DNA of 64,000 nucleotides from Alphaproteobacteria bacterium (GTDB lineage Bacteria > Pseudomonadota > Alphaproteobacteria > Rhodobacterales > Rhodobacteraceae). Under the pieces are notes generated by a model. That model was not told the origin of the DNA and ran no database searches. It worked only from the letters and a program-made list of their open reading frames with translations. Positions 27,547 to 37,331 of this stretch are shown in pieces (the first letter of the stretch is position 1; each line of letters begins with the position of its first letter). The translations under genes and the position numbers were made by a program. The stretch lies in assembly GCA_029289325.1 (NCBI GenBank), contig JARFTV010000014.1, positions 1 to 64,000 on the forward strand, read 5' to 3'.

Positions 27547-28224
27547 ATGGTCGCGCTCGTCTTTCCCGCGTTGCCCACCGTCACCCTGCCCGTGACCGGC
27601 CGCGCCGAACGCTTTCCGGTCCGCCGCATCTTCTGCGTCGGCCGGAACTATGCCGACCACGCCCGCGAGATGGGCGGCGAGCCCGAGAAGGAGCCGCCGT
27701 TCTTCTTCACCAAGCCCGCCGATGCCGTGGTTGAAAGCGGCAGCCGCATCCCCTATCCGCCCGCCACGACCAACCTGCACCATGAGGCCGAGCTGGTCCT
27801 CGCCATCGGCAAGGGCGGGGCAATGGTCGCCGAGGCGGACGCCCCCGCGATGATCTGGGGCCACGCCGCCGGCAACGACCTTACCCGCCGCGACCTGCAG
27901 GCCGAGGCCAAGGCGAACCGGCGGCCCTGGGACATGTCCAAGGCCTTCGACAAATCCGCCGTCATCGGCCCGATCCGCCCCGGCGCGCTGCCGGATGCGG
28001 CCCTGCGCTGCACGGTCAACGGCGCGCTTAAGCAAGAGGCGCGGCTGTCGGACATGATCTGGAACCCGACCGAGATCATCGTCGCGCTCTCGCGGCTGGT
28101 CAGCCTCGCGCCCGGCGACCTGATCTTCACCGGCACCCCGGCCGGCGTCGGTCCGCTGAACCGCGGCGACACCTGCAAGGTCGAGATCGACGGGCTGCAA
28201 TTGGCAACCGTCACCATCGCCTGA
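27547..28224 (+). CDS. fumarylacetoacetate hydrolase family protein
   Basis: RIFCVGRNYADHAREMG...PFFFTKPADAVV...LHHEAELVLAIGKGG...GDLIFTGTPAGVGPL. Confidence 0.92.
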   Translation: MVALVFPALPTVTLPVTGRAERFPVRRIFCVGRNYADHAREMGGEPEKEPPFFFTKPADAVVESGSRIPYPPATTNLHHEAELVLAIGKGGAMVAEADAPAMIWGHAAGNDLTRRDLQAEAKANRRPWDMSKAFDKSAVIGPIRPGALPDAALRCTVNGALKQEARLSDMIWNPTEIIVALSRLVSLAPGDLIFTGTPAGVGPLNRGDTCKVEIDGLQLATVTIA

Positions 28225-28251
28225 CCGCTCGCCGACGACGAGAGGCCCGCC

Positions 28252-28410
28252 TCAGGGCTTCGGCCGGTCGTCCCACTCCTTGGTCAGGATCCGGTTCGCA
28301 TCCCCCTCGGGATCGTCGAACTGGCGTGTCTTCATCGCCCAGAAGAAGGCGACCAGCCCGATTCCGCCCAGGAACAGCGACACGGGGATGAGGATCGACA
28401 GGATTTCCAT
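28252..28410 (-). CDS. ccoS: cbb3-type cytochrome oxidase assembly protein CcoS
   Basis: 52 aa MEILSILIPVSLFLGGIGLVAFFWAMKTRQFDDPEGDANRIL; downstream of ccoI; missing as separate ORF in the track. Confidence 0.92.
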   Translation of the reverse strand: MEILSILIPVSLFLGGIGLVAFFWAMKTRQFDDPEGDANRILTKEWDDRPKP

Positions 28411-30611
28411 TACTTCAACCGCATCGCGTTCAGCGAGACCGTGATCGACGACAGCGACATGGCGAGCGCCGCCGCAAGCGGCGTCGCCATGCCGACCAGC
28501 GCCAGCGGCACCGCGACGATGTTGTATCCGCCCGAAATCGCGAAATTCTCCACCATCCGCCGCGCCGACTGCCGCCCGATCCGCACCGCATCCGCGATGG
28601 GCGCGATGTCCTGCCCCAGAAGCACGATATCCGAGGCCACCCGCGCCGCATCCAGCGCGCTTGCCGGAGAGATCGAGACATGCGCCGCCGCCAGCGCCGC
28701 CGTGTCGTTCAGCCCGTCGCCCACCATCAGCACCCGGCCCGCCTGCGACAGCTCGGCCACCCGCGCGGCCTTTTCCGCGGGAAGCACCCCGGCGCGCCAG
28801 TGCGGGATCCCCAGCCTTTCGGCCAGTTCGCGGACCGGAGCCTCGGCATCGCCGGACAGAAGCTCGACTGTCATCCCCGCCTTCTGCAGCGCCGAAACCG
28901 CCTCGGCCGCGCCGGGACGCGGGCGGTCTGTGAAGGCGAAGGCATGGGTCGCCCCGCCCAGCGCAAGATAGGTCGCAGTCTGCGGCAAGGGTTCGGCCCC
29001 GCACCAGTCGGCCCGGCCCAGACGCACCCGCGCGCCCTCCCACAGCCCTTCGATCCCCTGCCCCGGAACCTCGCGCAGATCCGCCACCTCGGCCGGGGCG
29101 ATACCCAGTGCCCGCGCGCCCTCGGCCAGAGCCCGCGCCAGCGGATGCGACGAGCCTGCCGCCAGCGCCGCCGCCACGGCCACCGCCTCGCGCGGCTGGT
29201 CGGCCAGCGCCACCGGCTCGGGCACGCCAAGGGTCAGCGTCCCGGTCTTGTCGAAGACCACCGTATCGACCTCGGCCAGCCGCTCCAGCGCCGTGCCGTG
29301 CTTGATCAAGAGGCCCTTGCGGAACAACCGCCCCGAGGCCGAGGTGATCACCGCCGGCACCGCCAGCCCCAGCGCGCAGGGACAGGTGATGATCAGCACC
29401 GCGGCCGAGATGTTGATCGCATAGCGCAGATCGCCCCCGGTCGCCCACATCCAGTAGCCGAAGGCGCTGAAGGACAGGATATGGACCAGCGGCGAATAGG
29501 CGCTGGCGGCCCGGTCGGCGAGGCTGGTGTAGCGCGTCTTGGCCCCTTCCGCGACCGCGACCAGATCGGCCATCCGGTGTAGGCTCGACTCCTTCCCTGC
29601 CGCCGTGACCCTTACGGTCAGGGGCCCGGTCAGGTTGACCTCGCCCGCGCTGACCACAGTGCCCTCACCGGCCGTGACGGGCAGGCTTTCTCCGGTCAGC
29701 AGGCTCCGGTCCAGTTCGGACGCGCCCGAGACCACGACCCCGTCCACCGGCATCCGCGCGCCAGGACGGACCAGCACCAGATCACCCGGCACGACGGCGG
29801 CGATCAGGGTCTCGACCTCCTGCCCATCGACCAGCACGATCGCGCGCGGCACTTCCAGCGCGGCCAGTTCCTCGGCCGCGGAGCGGGCGATGGCCCGGGT
29901 CCGGTGGTCCAGATAACGCCCCAGCAGCAGGAAGAAGGCCAGCATCACGGCGGCGTCGAAATAAGCATGGCGGCCCGACATCCAGGTCTCGTAGACCGAG
30001 ATCGACGAGGCCAGGATCAGCGCAAGGCTGATCGGCACATCCATCCCCAGCTTGCCCTGTTTCAGGCTGGCCCAGGCCGATTTGAAGAAGGGTTGCCCGG
30101 CGAAGATCACCGTCGGCAGCGCGATCGCGCCGGAAATCCAGTGAAAGAGGTCACGGGTCGCATCCTCGGCCCCCGACCAGACGGCGACCGACAGCAGCAT
30201 GACGTTCATCATGCTGAAGAAGGCCACGCCCAGTCGCATCAGCAGCTCACGCCCCTGCCGGTCGGTCTCGGTCGCGGACAGCAGGCCGGGGTCAAGCTCA
30301 TGCGCCTCCTGGCCCAGACCCTCCAGCACCGCGACCAGATCGGCCGCCGTCACGCCCATCGCTTCGACGCTGACGCGCTTCTGCGTCAGGTTTACCCGGG
30401 CCGAGCGGACGCCCGGCACCTCCAGCAGCGCGGTCTCGACGGTCGAGATCGTCTCGGCCCCCGACGCCTGCGGCAGCGACAGGACGATCCGGCCCGCCCG
30501 CTCGGCCCGCAGCGCGGCAATCCGCTCGGCGGCCGGGACCACGGTGCAGGCCGGACAGGCCGAGACCGGGGCGCGCCCGTACTGCTGGTCGAACTCCTCG
30601 ACGACCGCCAT
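28410..30611 (-). CDS. ccoI: copper-translocating P-type ATPase CcoI/FixI
   Basis: CPACTVV N-terminal; ITCPCALGLAVPAVIT (CPC), VFDKTGTLTLG, VGDGLNDTAALAAAHV. Confidence 0.95.
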   Translation of the reverse strand: MAVVEEFDQQYGRAPVSACPACTVVPAAERIAALRAERAGRIVLSLPQASGAETISTVETALLEVPGVRSARVNLTQKRVSVEAMGVTAADLVAVLEGLGQEAHELDPGLLSATETDRQGRELLMRLGVAFFSMMNVMLLSVAVWSGAEDATRDLFHWISGAIALPTVIFAGQPFFKSAWASLKQGKLGMDVPISLALILASSISVYETWMSGRHAYFDAAVMLAFFLLLGRYLDHRTRAIARSAAEELAALEVPRAIVLVDGQEVETLIAAVVPGDLVLVRPGARMPVDGVVVSGASELDRSLLTGESLPVTAGEGTVVSAGEVNLTGPLTVRVTAAGKESSLHRMADLVAVAEGAKTRYTSLADRAASAYSPLVHILSFSAFGYWMWATGGDLRYAINISAAVLIITCPCALGLAVPAVITSASGRLFRKGLLIKHGTALERLAEVDTVVFDKTGTLTLGVPEPVALADQPREAVAVAAALAAGSSHPLARALAEGARALGIAPAEVADLREVPGQGIEGLWEGARVRLGRADWCGAEPLPQTATYLALGGATHAFAFTDRPRPGAAEAVSALQKAGMTVELLSGDAEAPVRELAERLGIPHWRAGVLPAEKAARVAELSQAGRVLMVGDGLNDTAALAAAHVSISPASALDAARVASDIVLLGQDIAPIADAVRIGRQSARRMVENFAISGGYNIVAVPLALVGMATPLAAALAMSLSSITVSLNAMRLK

Positions 30612-30614
30612 GAC

Positions 30615-31067
30615 CTAGCCCTGCACGAAAATCTCGGAGCGCTGCTCGAACAGCGTCCCGTCGGCGGTGCGGGCGGTGACCTTCACCATCCACTTGCCCC
30701 GGTCAAGCTCCAGCGGCGCGGTGTAGACATCCCCGGCCTGCATGAACTCCGGCCGCGCGTCCTGAGCGGTCGAGGTCGTGCGACCGATCAGCACCTCCAG
30801 CGATTCCACCGTGACGGGCTGCCCGTCGCGGTCGGTGAAGGCCAGATCGATCCGCCCGTCGGCATAGCGCGGCGCAAGGGACCAGCCAAGCGCCTCTTGC
30901 GCGGCCTTGCGGTCATTGAAACCCTGGCTCGCGACATAGGAGTTCTTGACCTCCAGCCCCGGGAAGGTCGACACCGCCTGGAAGGCCAGCACCCCGTTCA
31001 CCCCGATGATCACCGCGAATGCGCTGGCGGTGATCGCGAAGACATGCTTGCCGGTCAGCTTAGTCAT
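30615..31067 (-). CDS. ccoH: FixH/CcoH family cytochrome oxidase assembly protein
   Basis: TGKHVFAITASAFAVIIGVNGVLAFQAVSTFPGLEVKNSYVASQGFN; between ccoG and ccoI. Confidence 0.93.
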   Translation of the reverse strand: MTKLTGKHVFAITASAFAVIIGVNGVLAFQAVSTFPGLEVKNSYVASQGFNDRKAAQEALGWSLAPRYADGRIDLAFTDRDGQPVTVESLEVLIGRTTSTAQDARPEFMQAGDVYTAPLELDRGKWMVKVTARTADGTLFEQRSEIFVQG

Positions 31068-32484
31068 GGCGGTTCTCCTTCCCGTTGAACAGGGTATCAT
31101 GGTGGACCCGGTTCGTCGTCCCCTCTTCCGCGATCCAGAACCGCACTCGGGTCCGGTCCTCCTCGGCGGCGTTGCTCCCGGCCGGAGCGGTCAGATAGAC
31201 GCGCTGCGACATGGTCTGGTTCGCCGGCACCGTCACGGTCAGCCCCTCGACCCCTTCCAGCGCCAGGTCAAGCTGTGCCTCGGAAGTCACCGACAGGGTG
31301 AACTCGGCATCCGCGCCATGCATGTTGCGCAGCCGCAGCTCATAGGCGTTGCGGATCGACCCGTCCGCAAGCGTCACGAAGGTCGGGTTGCGCACCGGAG
31401 TCACGTTCACGTCGATGGGCGAGCGCAGGAACAGCGCCACGATCAGCCCGATGCCGATCCCGGCCCAAAGCACGGTGTACAGCATGGTCCGCACCCGGAA
31501 CACATGCGCCCAGACCGATTTCGGCGGCAGGCCCGCGCGTTCCCGCGTCTCGTCGGTCAGCGCGAGATAGCCGATCAGGTCGCGCGGCTTGCCGATCTTG
31601 TCCATCACGTCGTTGCAGGCGTCGATGCACAACCCGCAGGTGATGCAAGCCATCTGCTGGCCGTCACGGATGTCGATCCCCATCGGACAGACGTTCACGC
31701 AGGCCATGCAGTCGATGCAGTCGCCGTTCCCCGCGACATTCTGCTTGCCCCGAGGCTCGCCGCGCCAATCGCGGTAGGCGATGGTCAGCGTGTCCTCGTC
31801 CATCATCGCCGCCTGGATGCGCGGCCAGGGGCAGGCATAGATGCAGATCTGCTCGCGCGCGAAGCCGCCGAAGAAGAAGGTCGTCAGCGTCAGGATCAGC
31901 ATCGTCGTATAGGCGACGGGATGGGCCTCGCCGGTCACCAGATCGCGCAGAAGCGTCGGCGCATCGGTGAAATAGAAGATCCAGGCCCCGCCGGTGGCCA
32001 GACCGATCAGGAACCAGACCGTCCACTTGACCGCGCGCTTGCGGACCTTCTCGCCATTCCATTTCTGCCGGTGCAGCCGCAGCCGCGCGTTCCGGTCGCC
32101 CTCGATCCAGCGTTCCACCAGGATGAAGAGGTCGGTCCAGACCGTCTGCGGGCAGGCATAGCCGCACCAGACCCGGCCCGCGGCGCTGGTGAACAGGAAC
32201 AGACCCAGCCCCGCCATGATCAGAAGGCCCGCCACGAAATAGAATTCGTGCGGCCAGATCTCGATCATGAAGAAGAAGAACCGCCGGTTGGCCAGATCGA
32301 CCAGCACCGCCTGATCCGGCAGCGCCGGGCCACGGTCCCAGCGCAACCAGGGCGTGATGTAGTAGATGCCCAGCGTCACCGCCATGATCCACCACTTCAT
32401 CGTACGGAAGGCACCCTTCACCCGGCGCGGAAAGACTGGCTCTCGCGCGGCATAAAGGCTGGGAGGGGATTCGGTATCGGACAC
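31060..32484 (-). CDS. ccoG: cytochrome c oxidase accessory protein CcoG/RdxB/FixG
   Basis: GYACPQTVWTDLFILVERWIEGDRNAR; ferredoxin clusters CIDCMACVNVCPMGIDIR and CITCGLCIDACNDVM. Confidence 0.95.
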   Translation of the reverse strand: MSDTESPPSLYAAREPVFPRRVKGAFRTMKWWIMAVTLGIYYITPWLRWDRGPALPDQAVLVDLANRRFFFFMIEIWPHEFYFVAGLLIMAGLGLFLFTSAAGRVWCGYACPQTVWTDLFILVERWIEGDRNARLRLHRQKWNGEKVRKRAVKWTVWFLIGLATGGAWIFYFTDAPTLLRDLVTGEAHPVAYTTMLILTLTTFFFGGFAREQICIYACPWPRIQAAMMDEDTLTIAYRDWRGEPRGKQNVAGNGDCIDCMACVNVCPMGIDIRDGQQMACITCGLCIDACNDVMDKIGKPRDLIGYLALTDETRERAGLPPKSVWAHVFRVRTMLYTVLWAGIGIGLIVALFLRSPIDVNVTPVRNPTFVTLADGSIRNAYELRLRNMHGADAEFTLSVTSEAQLDLALEGVEGLTVTVPANQTMSQRVYLTAPAGSNAAEEDRTRVRFWIAEEGTTNRVHHDTLFNGKENRHD

Positions 32485-32549
32485 GGGGACGGCTCCTTGC
32501 GGGCGCGAATTCTGCAGCCTCTGCTTCGTCGATTGACGTCAAAGCGGCC

Positions 32550-32563
32550 TTGACCTGCATCAA
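32550..32563. promoter_or_regulatory. FNR/FnrL-like box upstream of ccoG
   Basis: TTGAC-CTGC-ATCAA versus consensus TTGAT-N4-ATCAA. Confidence 0.7.
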
Positions 32564-32636
32564 TAGCGGCCCCGGCCGGGGCGGGCCATGCGGCACGGCG
32601 GCACAACTTCCCGTGATCAAGCCGCCCGCGGAATAG

Positions 32637-32662
32637 AAAAGGGGGCCCGAAGGCCCCCTTTC
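32637..32662 (-). terminator. rho-independent-type terminator downstream of ccoP
   Basis: GGGGGCC-cgaa-GGCCCCC flanked by AAAA/TTT; minus strand reads ...GGGGGCCTTCGGGCCCCCTTTT. Confidence 0.8.
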
Positions 32663-32678
32663 CCACCATCTACAACGG

Positions 32679-33551
32679 TCACTCGCCACCACCCAGACCA
32701 TGGACATAAAATGCCACGGCCCGGATTGCATCCTCGCTCAACCGTTCGTTCCAGTTCGGCATGACCCCGAACCGGGCGTTGACCACCGACTCGGTGACCG
32801 CCGCACGGCTGCCGCCGTACAGCCAGATCTGGTCGTTCAGCGCCGGAGCCCCCAGCGCCCGCTCGCCCGAGCCGTCTTCCATGTGACAGGACGAGCAGTT
32901 GTCGAGGTAGATCGTCGCCCCTTCCGCTGCCAGCGCCGCGTCATGCTCTTGCCCGGACAGGGAAAGCACATGCTCGACCACCTGCGCGACCTGGGTTTCG
33001 TCCAGGATTCCATCGGCGCCGAACTTCGGCATCTCGGAATACCGCGAGTCGTCATTGTGCCGGATGCCGTGGGTAATGGTCAGATGGATGTCCTCCATCG
33101 TCCCGCCCCAAAGCCAGTCGTTGTCCAGCAGGTTGGGATAGCCCTTGCCTTCGAAGCCCGCCGCGCCCGAACCATGGCAGGTCGAGCAATTGGTGCGGAA
33201 CACGGCCGCCCCGGCGCGCGAGGCAAAGGCCGCCAGTTCGGGATCAGCACCGATCGCGTCGAGATCGGCCGAGATCAGCCGTTCCTTGATCGCTGCATTG
33301 GCGTCGTCGAACGCCTTGATCTCGGCCTTCACATCGGCGCGGGTCGAGGCGCCCAGAAGGCCCGGCGTGGCCTCCTTGATCAGCGGCCAGGCGGGATAGG
33401 CGATCGTATAGCCGATGCCCCAGACGATCGTGGCGTAGAACACCCAGACCCACCAGCGCGGCAGGGGGTTGTTGTATTCCTCGATCCCGTCCCACTGGTG
33501 GCCGGTCGTCTCCACCTGCCGGGGTTCTTTCTTGATTGGCTTGGCGCACAT
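32679..33551 (-). CDS. ccoP: cytochrome-c oxidase cbb3-type subunit III
   Basis: [39 protein letters not shown]; two CXXCH haem motifs (CSTCH, CSSCH). Confidence 0.96.
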   Translation of the reverse strand: MCAKPIKKEPRQVETTGHQWDGIEEYNNPLPRWWVWVFYATIVWGIGYTIAYPAWPLIKEATPGLLGASTRADVKAEIKAFDDANAAIKERLISADLDAIGADPELAAFASRAGAAVFRTNCSTCHGSGAAGFEGKGYPNLLDNDWLWGGTMEDIHLTITHGIRHNDDSRYSEMPKFGADGILDETQVAQVVEHVLSLSGQEHDAALAAEGATIYLDNCSSCHMEDGSGERALGAPALNDQIWLYGGSRAAVTESVVNARFGVMPNWNERLSEDAIRAVAFYVHGLGGGE

Positions 33552-33554
33552 CGC

Positions 33555-33746
33555 TCAGGCCTCCTTCTGGGCAGGGTTGGCTTCCGCAGGATGGTCGTCG
33601 TTGCGGAAGATCGAGCTTGCGACCTCCTGGTGCATGGCGCGGCTGCCGGGGCGGAAGGCCCAGACACACAGCGCCAGGAACCCAAGGGTCATGGCCAGCA
33701 GGAACCAGCTGTCCGCCAGGCCGCGCAGGAAGGTGTAGGTTTCCAT
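33555..33746 (-). CDS. ccoQ: cbb3-type cytochrome c oxidase subunit CcoQ
   Basis: 63-aa TM protein METYTFLRGLADSWFLLAMTLGFLALCVWAFRPGSRAMHQ between ccoO and ccoP. Confidence 0.92.
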   Translation of the reverse strand: METYTFLRGLADSWFLLAMTLGFLALCVWAFRPGSRAMHQEVASSIFRNDDHPAEANPAQKEA

Positions 33747-33756
33747 CTGCCCCTCC

Positions 33757-34500
33757 TCAGCGGTTTGCCACGGGCGTGTAGGTCGAGAAGTCGACCATCG
33801 TGCCCAGGACCTGGATATAGGCGATCAGCGCGTCCATCTCGGTCAGCTGTGGCTGGCCATCGAAGTTGCGCACGTTGACCGGGGTGCCAAAGGCCGCTTC
33901 GCCGTAACGCTCTTCCAGACCCGAGCTGTCGCCCGCCGGATTGGCCTGCGCCTGGAAATCCGCCAGCGCGTTCTGAACCATCTCGTCCGAATAGGGGACG
34001 CCGGTCATCCGGTGCGTGGCGACGAGATCGCGGATATAGCGCCCGTCGATCACGTTGTTGGCAAGGAAGCCATAGGGCGGCATCACCGATTCCGGCACCA
34101 CGGACTTGGCGTCATAGAAATGGTCCTGATGCCATTCGTCCGAATAGCGCCCGCCAACCCGCGCCAGATCCGGCCCGGTCCGCTTGGACCCCCACAGGAA
34201 CGGCCGGTCATACATCGACTCGGCCGCAAGGCTGTAGTGGCCATAGCGTTCCACCTCGTCGCGCATCGGGCGGATCATCTGGCTGTGGCAGCCATAGCAG
34301 CCCTCGCGGACATAGATCTGCTGCCCGGCCAGTTCCAGCGGGGTGTAGGGCCGCACGCCCTCCACCTTCTCGATCGTGTTCTCCAGATAGAAGAGAGGCA
34401 CGATCTGCACGATCCCCCCGATGGTCACGACCAGAAGGCTGAGGACCATCAGCAGCGTGGCGTGGGTTTCGATTGCCTTGTGCTTGTCAAGAAAAGCCAT
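33757..34500 (-). CDS. ccoO: cytochrome-c oxidase cbb3-type subunit II
   Basis: [39 protein letters not shown]. Confidence 0.96.
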   Translation of the reverse strand: MAFLDKHKAIETHATLLMVLSLLVVTIGGIVQIVPLFYLENTIEKVEGVRPYTPLELAGQQIYVREGCYGCHSQMIRPMRDEVERYGHYSLAAESMYDRPFLWGSKRTGPDLARVGGRYSDEWHQDHFYDAKSVVPESVMPPYGFLANNVIDGRYIRDLVATHRMTGVPYSDEMVQNALADFQAQANPAGDSSGLEERYGEAAFGTPVNVRNFDGQPQLTEMDALIAYIQVLGTMVDFSTYTPVANR

Positions 34501-34512
34501 TGTCTCGTCCCC

Positions 34513-36111
34513 TTATTCCGCCGGCACTGCCGAGTGCTGCGAGGCCCTCACAGGTTGCGCGCGCACCGTCATCCACAGGTTCCAGCACATGATCAGCGCG
34601 CCCGTCAGGAACAGCAGGCCACCGGCCGCCCGCACCACATACATCGGGAACTTCGCGGCCACCGTGTCTGCAAAGGCGTTCACGAGGAACCCGTTCGCAT
34701 CCACTTCCCGCCACATCAGGCCTTCCATGATACCCGTGACCCACATGGACGAGGCGTAAAGCACGATCCCGATCGTCGCGAGCCAGAAGTGCCAGCTCAC
34801 CAGCTTCAGGCTGTACAGCCCCTGCCGGTTCCACAGGCGCGGCACCAGGTAGTAAAGGACGCCGAAGGTGATCATCCCATTCCAGCCCAGCGCGCCGGAA
34901 TGGACGTGGCCGATGGTCCAGTCGGTGTAGTGGCTCAGGCTGTTGACGGCCTTGATCGACATCATCGGCCCTTCGAAGGTCGACATGCCGTAGAAGCCGA
35001 TCGACACCACCATCATCCGGATGATCGGATCGGTGCGCAGCTTGTCCCAGGCGCCCGAGAGGGTCATGAGGCCGTTGATCATGCCACCCCAGGACGGCAT
35101 CCACAGGATCACCGAGAACACCATGCCCAGCGTCGAGGCCCAGTCAGGCAGCGCGGTATAGTGCAGGTGGTGCGGACCGGCCCAGATATAGAGGAAGATC
35201 AAGGCCCAGAAGTGGATGATCGACAGCTTGTAGCTGTAGACCGGACGCTCGGCCTGCTTGGGGACGAAATAGTACATCATCCCCAGGAAGCCCGCGGTCA
35301 GGAAGAAGCCCACGGCGTTGTGGCCATACCACCACTGCACCATCGCATCCTGCACGCCCGCATAAAGCTGGACCTGGGCCGAGCCGAAGATCGACACCGG
35401 GATCGCCGCGTTGTTGACCAGATGCAGCATCGCCACGGTCAGGATCATCGACAGCAGGAACCAGTTGGCCACATAGATATGGGGCTCCTTCCGCTTGAAG
35501 AGCGTGCCCATGAACGCGACCAGGAAGCCGACCCAGACCACGGTGATCAGGATGTCGACATACCAGACGGGCTCGGCATATTCCTTGGACTGCGTGGCGC
35601 CCAGGACATAGCCGGTCGCGGCCAGCACGATCACTAGCTGCCAGCCCCAGAACACGAACCAGCCAAGGCTCCCGCCGAACAGACGCGCCGCGCAGGTGCG
35701 CTGGACGATGTAGAACGAGGACATGATCAGCGCGTTGCCGCCAAAGGCGAAGATCACCGCGCTGGTGTGCAGGGGACGCAGGCGGCCAAAGTTCAGATAG
35801 CCCTGCGCCCATTCGAAGTTCAGCTGCGGGAAGGCCAGCTGCAGCGCGATGACCACGCCGACCAGAAAGCCCACCGCGCCCCAGAAGGCCGTGGCGATGG
35901 CCCCGGCCCGGACGACTTCATCGAAATATTCATGCTGCAGGTTCGGCTTCGGATCGCCAGCGCTCCGCAGCACCCACAGGAAAGCGATGCCTGCGGCCAG
36001 CATCACCGTGATCGCGTTGACCTGATAGGCCAGGTCATGGGCGTAATTCGCCGCGATCGCGGCACAGACCGCGACGAGGCCAAGCCCTGCCAATTTTAGG
36101 TAATCCCACAT
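34513..36111 (-). CDS. ccoN: cytochrome-c oxidase cbb3-type subunit I
   Basis: [21 protein letters not shown]...[65 protein letters not shown]; start at MWDYLK. Confidence 0.96.
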   Translation of the reverse strand: MWDYLKLAGLGLVAVCAAIAANYAHDLAYQVNAITVMLAAGIAFLWVLRSAGDPKPNLQHEYFDEVVRAGAIATAFWGAVGFLVGVVIALQLAFPQLNFEWAQGYLNFGRLRPLHTSAVIFAFGGNALIMSSFYIVQRTCAARLFGGSLGWFVFWGWQLVIVLAATGYVLGATQSKEYAEPVWYVDILITVVWVGFLVAFMGTLFKRKEPHIYVANWFLLSMILTVAMLHLVNNAAIPVSIFGSAQVQLYAGVQDAMVQWWYGHNAVGFFLTAGFLGMMYYFVPKQAERPVYSYKLSIIHFWALIFLYIWAGPHHLHYTALPDWASTLGMVFSVILWMPSWGGMINGLMTLSGAWDKLRTDPIIRMMVVSIGFYGMSTFEGPMMSIKAVNSLSHYTDWTIGHVHSGALGWNGMITFGVLYYLVPRLWNRQGLYSLKLVSWHFWLATIGIVLYASSMWVTGIMEGLMWREVDANGFLVNAFADTVAAKFPMYVVRAAGGLLFLTGALIMCWNLWMTVRAQPVRASQHSAVPAE

Positions 36112-36214
36112 TCTTTGTCCCTTCGTCCTGTCTGTCCACCCGAGCCGATTGCGATTCGGACTCCTGGCGCACAATTCGACAGGCTCCTTCTGCGCTGCAC
36201 CACCGTCACGCGAC

Positions 36215-36228
36215 ATGATCTGAATCAA
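36215..36228. promoter_or_regulatory. FNR-like box proximal to ccoN
   Basis: ATGAT-CTGA-ATCAA (reverse complement TTGAT-TCAG-ATCAT), one mismatch. Confidence 0.6.
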
Positions 36229-36247
36229 GGTTTAGCCCGCGGGATGC

Positions 36248-36261
36248 TTGACTTGGGTCAA
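36248..36261. promoter_or_regulatory. FNR-like box proximal to usp
   Basis: TTGAC-TTGG-GTCAA symmetric variant of FNR consensus. Confidence 0.6.
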
Positions 36262-36315
36262 TGCGCTGACCGACCGTGGCGGCAAGATTGAACCATCCGA
36301 ATTGGGAGATCCTCC

Positions 36316-37161
36316 ATGGCTTACAAATCGCTCCTTACCATCGCGGCCTCGCCCGATGGGCTAATGGTGCCAGTGACCGCCGCCGCGCAGATTGCCGTCC
36401 GGCTGGACGCGCATCTCGACGCGCTTGCCCTGGGGGTCGACCGCACCCAGGTTGGCTATTCCTATGTCGGCTCGGGCGCGGTGATGATCGCCGCGGCGAT
36501 GGAGCGCGCCGAATCAGACGCGCGTGAGGCCGAGGGCGCGCTGAAGGCCGCACTGGGCGCCCAGTCGCCCGACCTGCGCTATGCGGTGGAATCGGTGGTC
36601 ACCCAGCTTGGCGCCGTGACCGATGTGGTCGCCTCCCGCGCGCGCTATTGCGATCTGGTGGTCCTGCCCCTGCCCTATGGCAAGACCCGCGGCGTCGAGG
36701 ATGAGGCGCTGACCGAAGCCGCGCTCTTCGAGGGCATGGCTCCCGTCCTGGTGGTGCCGGAACGCGGCATGCGCGACGCGGACCCGCGCCGGATCGTCAT
36801 CGCCTGGAACCAGAGCCGCGAGGCGCTGGTCGCCACGCGCCGCGCCATGCCCTTCCTGAAACGCGCCGACAATGTGCAGATCGTGGTGATCGACCCGCCG
36901 ACCCATGGGCCGGAGCGGTCGGATCCCGGCGGGCTTCTCTGCCAGCTTCTGGTCCGTCACGGCATCCGGGCCGAGGTCACGGTCCTGGCCAAATCGCTGC
37001 CCCGCGTCTCGGACGTTCTGGCGCGCCATCTCCGCGACGTCGATGCCGAGATGCTGGTGATGGGGGCCTACGGCCATTCCCGCTTCCGCGAGGCGATCAT
37101 GGGCGGGGCGACCCGCGACATGCTGGAAAGCGCCGAAGTCCCGGTCTTCCTGGCGCATTGA
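36316..37161 (+). CDS. universal stress protein (tandem-domain-type)
   Basis: YKSLLTIAASPDG...VVPERGMRDADPRRIVIAWNQSREALVATRRAMPFLKRADNVQIVVID...LVMGAYGHSRFREAIMGGATRDMLESAEVPVFLAH. Confidence 0.92.
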   Translation: MAYKSLLTIAASPDGLMVPVTAAAQIAVRLDAHLDALALGVDRTQVGYSYVGSGAVMIAAAMERAESDAREAEGALKAALGAQSPDLRYAVESVVTQLGAVTDVVASRARYCDLVVLPLPYGKTRGVEDEALTEAALFEGMAPVLVVPERGMRDADPRRIVIAWNQSREALVATRRAMPFLKRADNVQIVVIDPPTHGPERSDPGGLLCQLLVRHGIRAEVTVLAKSLPRVSDVLARHLRDVDAEMLVMGAYGHSRFREAIMGGATRDMLESAEVPVFLAH

Positions 37162-37254
37162 CCCCGAAAGGGCGGCCGTCCTTGGGGCATCGAGCCCCGC
37201 GGACGGCGTTGCCACGGAAGGCGGACCACGGCGCGCGCCGCCTGCAACCGGGCC

Positions 37255-37322
37255 GCGGACTTTTCGAAAAGTCCGCCCCGGAACCTTCAAAGGTTCCGAT
37301 CCGATTTCTTCGAAGAAATCGG
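37255..37322 (+). repeat. triple-dyad intergenic element, copy C
   Basis: GCGGACTTTTCGAAAAGTCCGC (37255-37276), CGGAACCTTcaAAGGTTCCG (37279-37298), CCGATTTCTTCGAAGAAATCGG (37301-37322). Confidence 0.92.
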
Positions 37323-37331
37323 TCCCCGGAC

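Noticed and set aside
25884-27629. 581-aa Gly-rich minus-strand ORF opposite the DacF-like gene
   Set aside because: Gly-richness is the reverse complement of an Ala/Pro-rich linker; not an independent gene.
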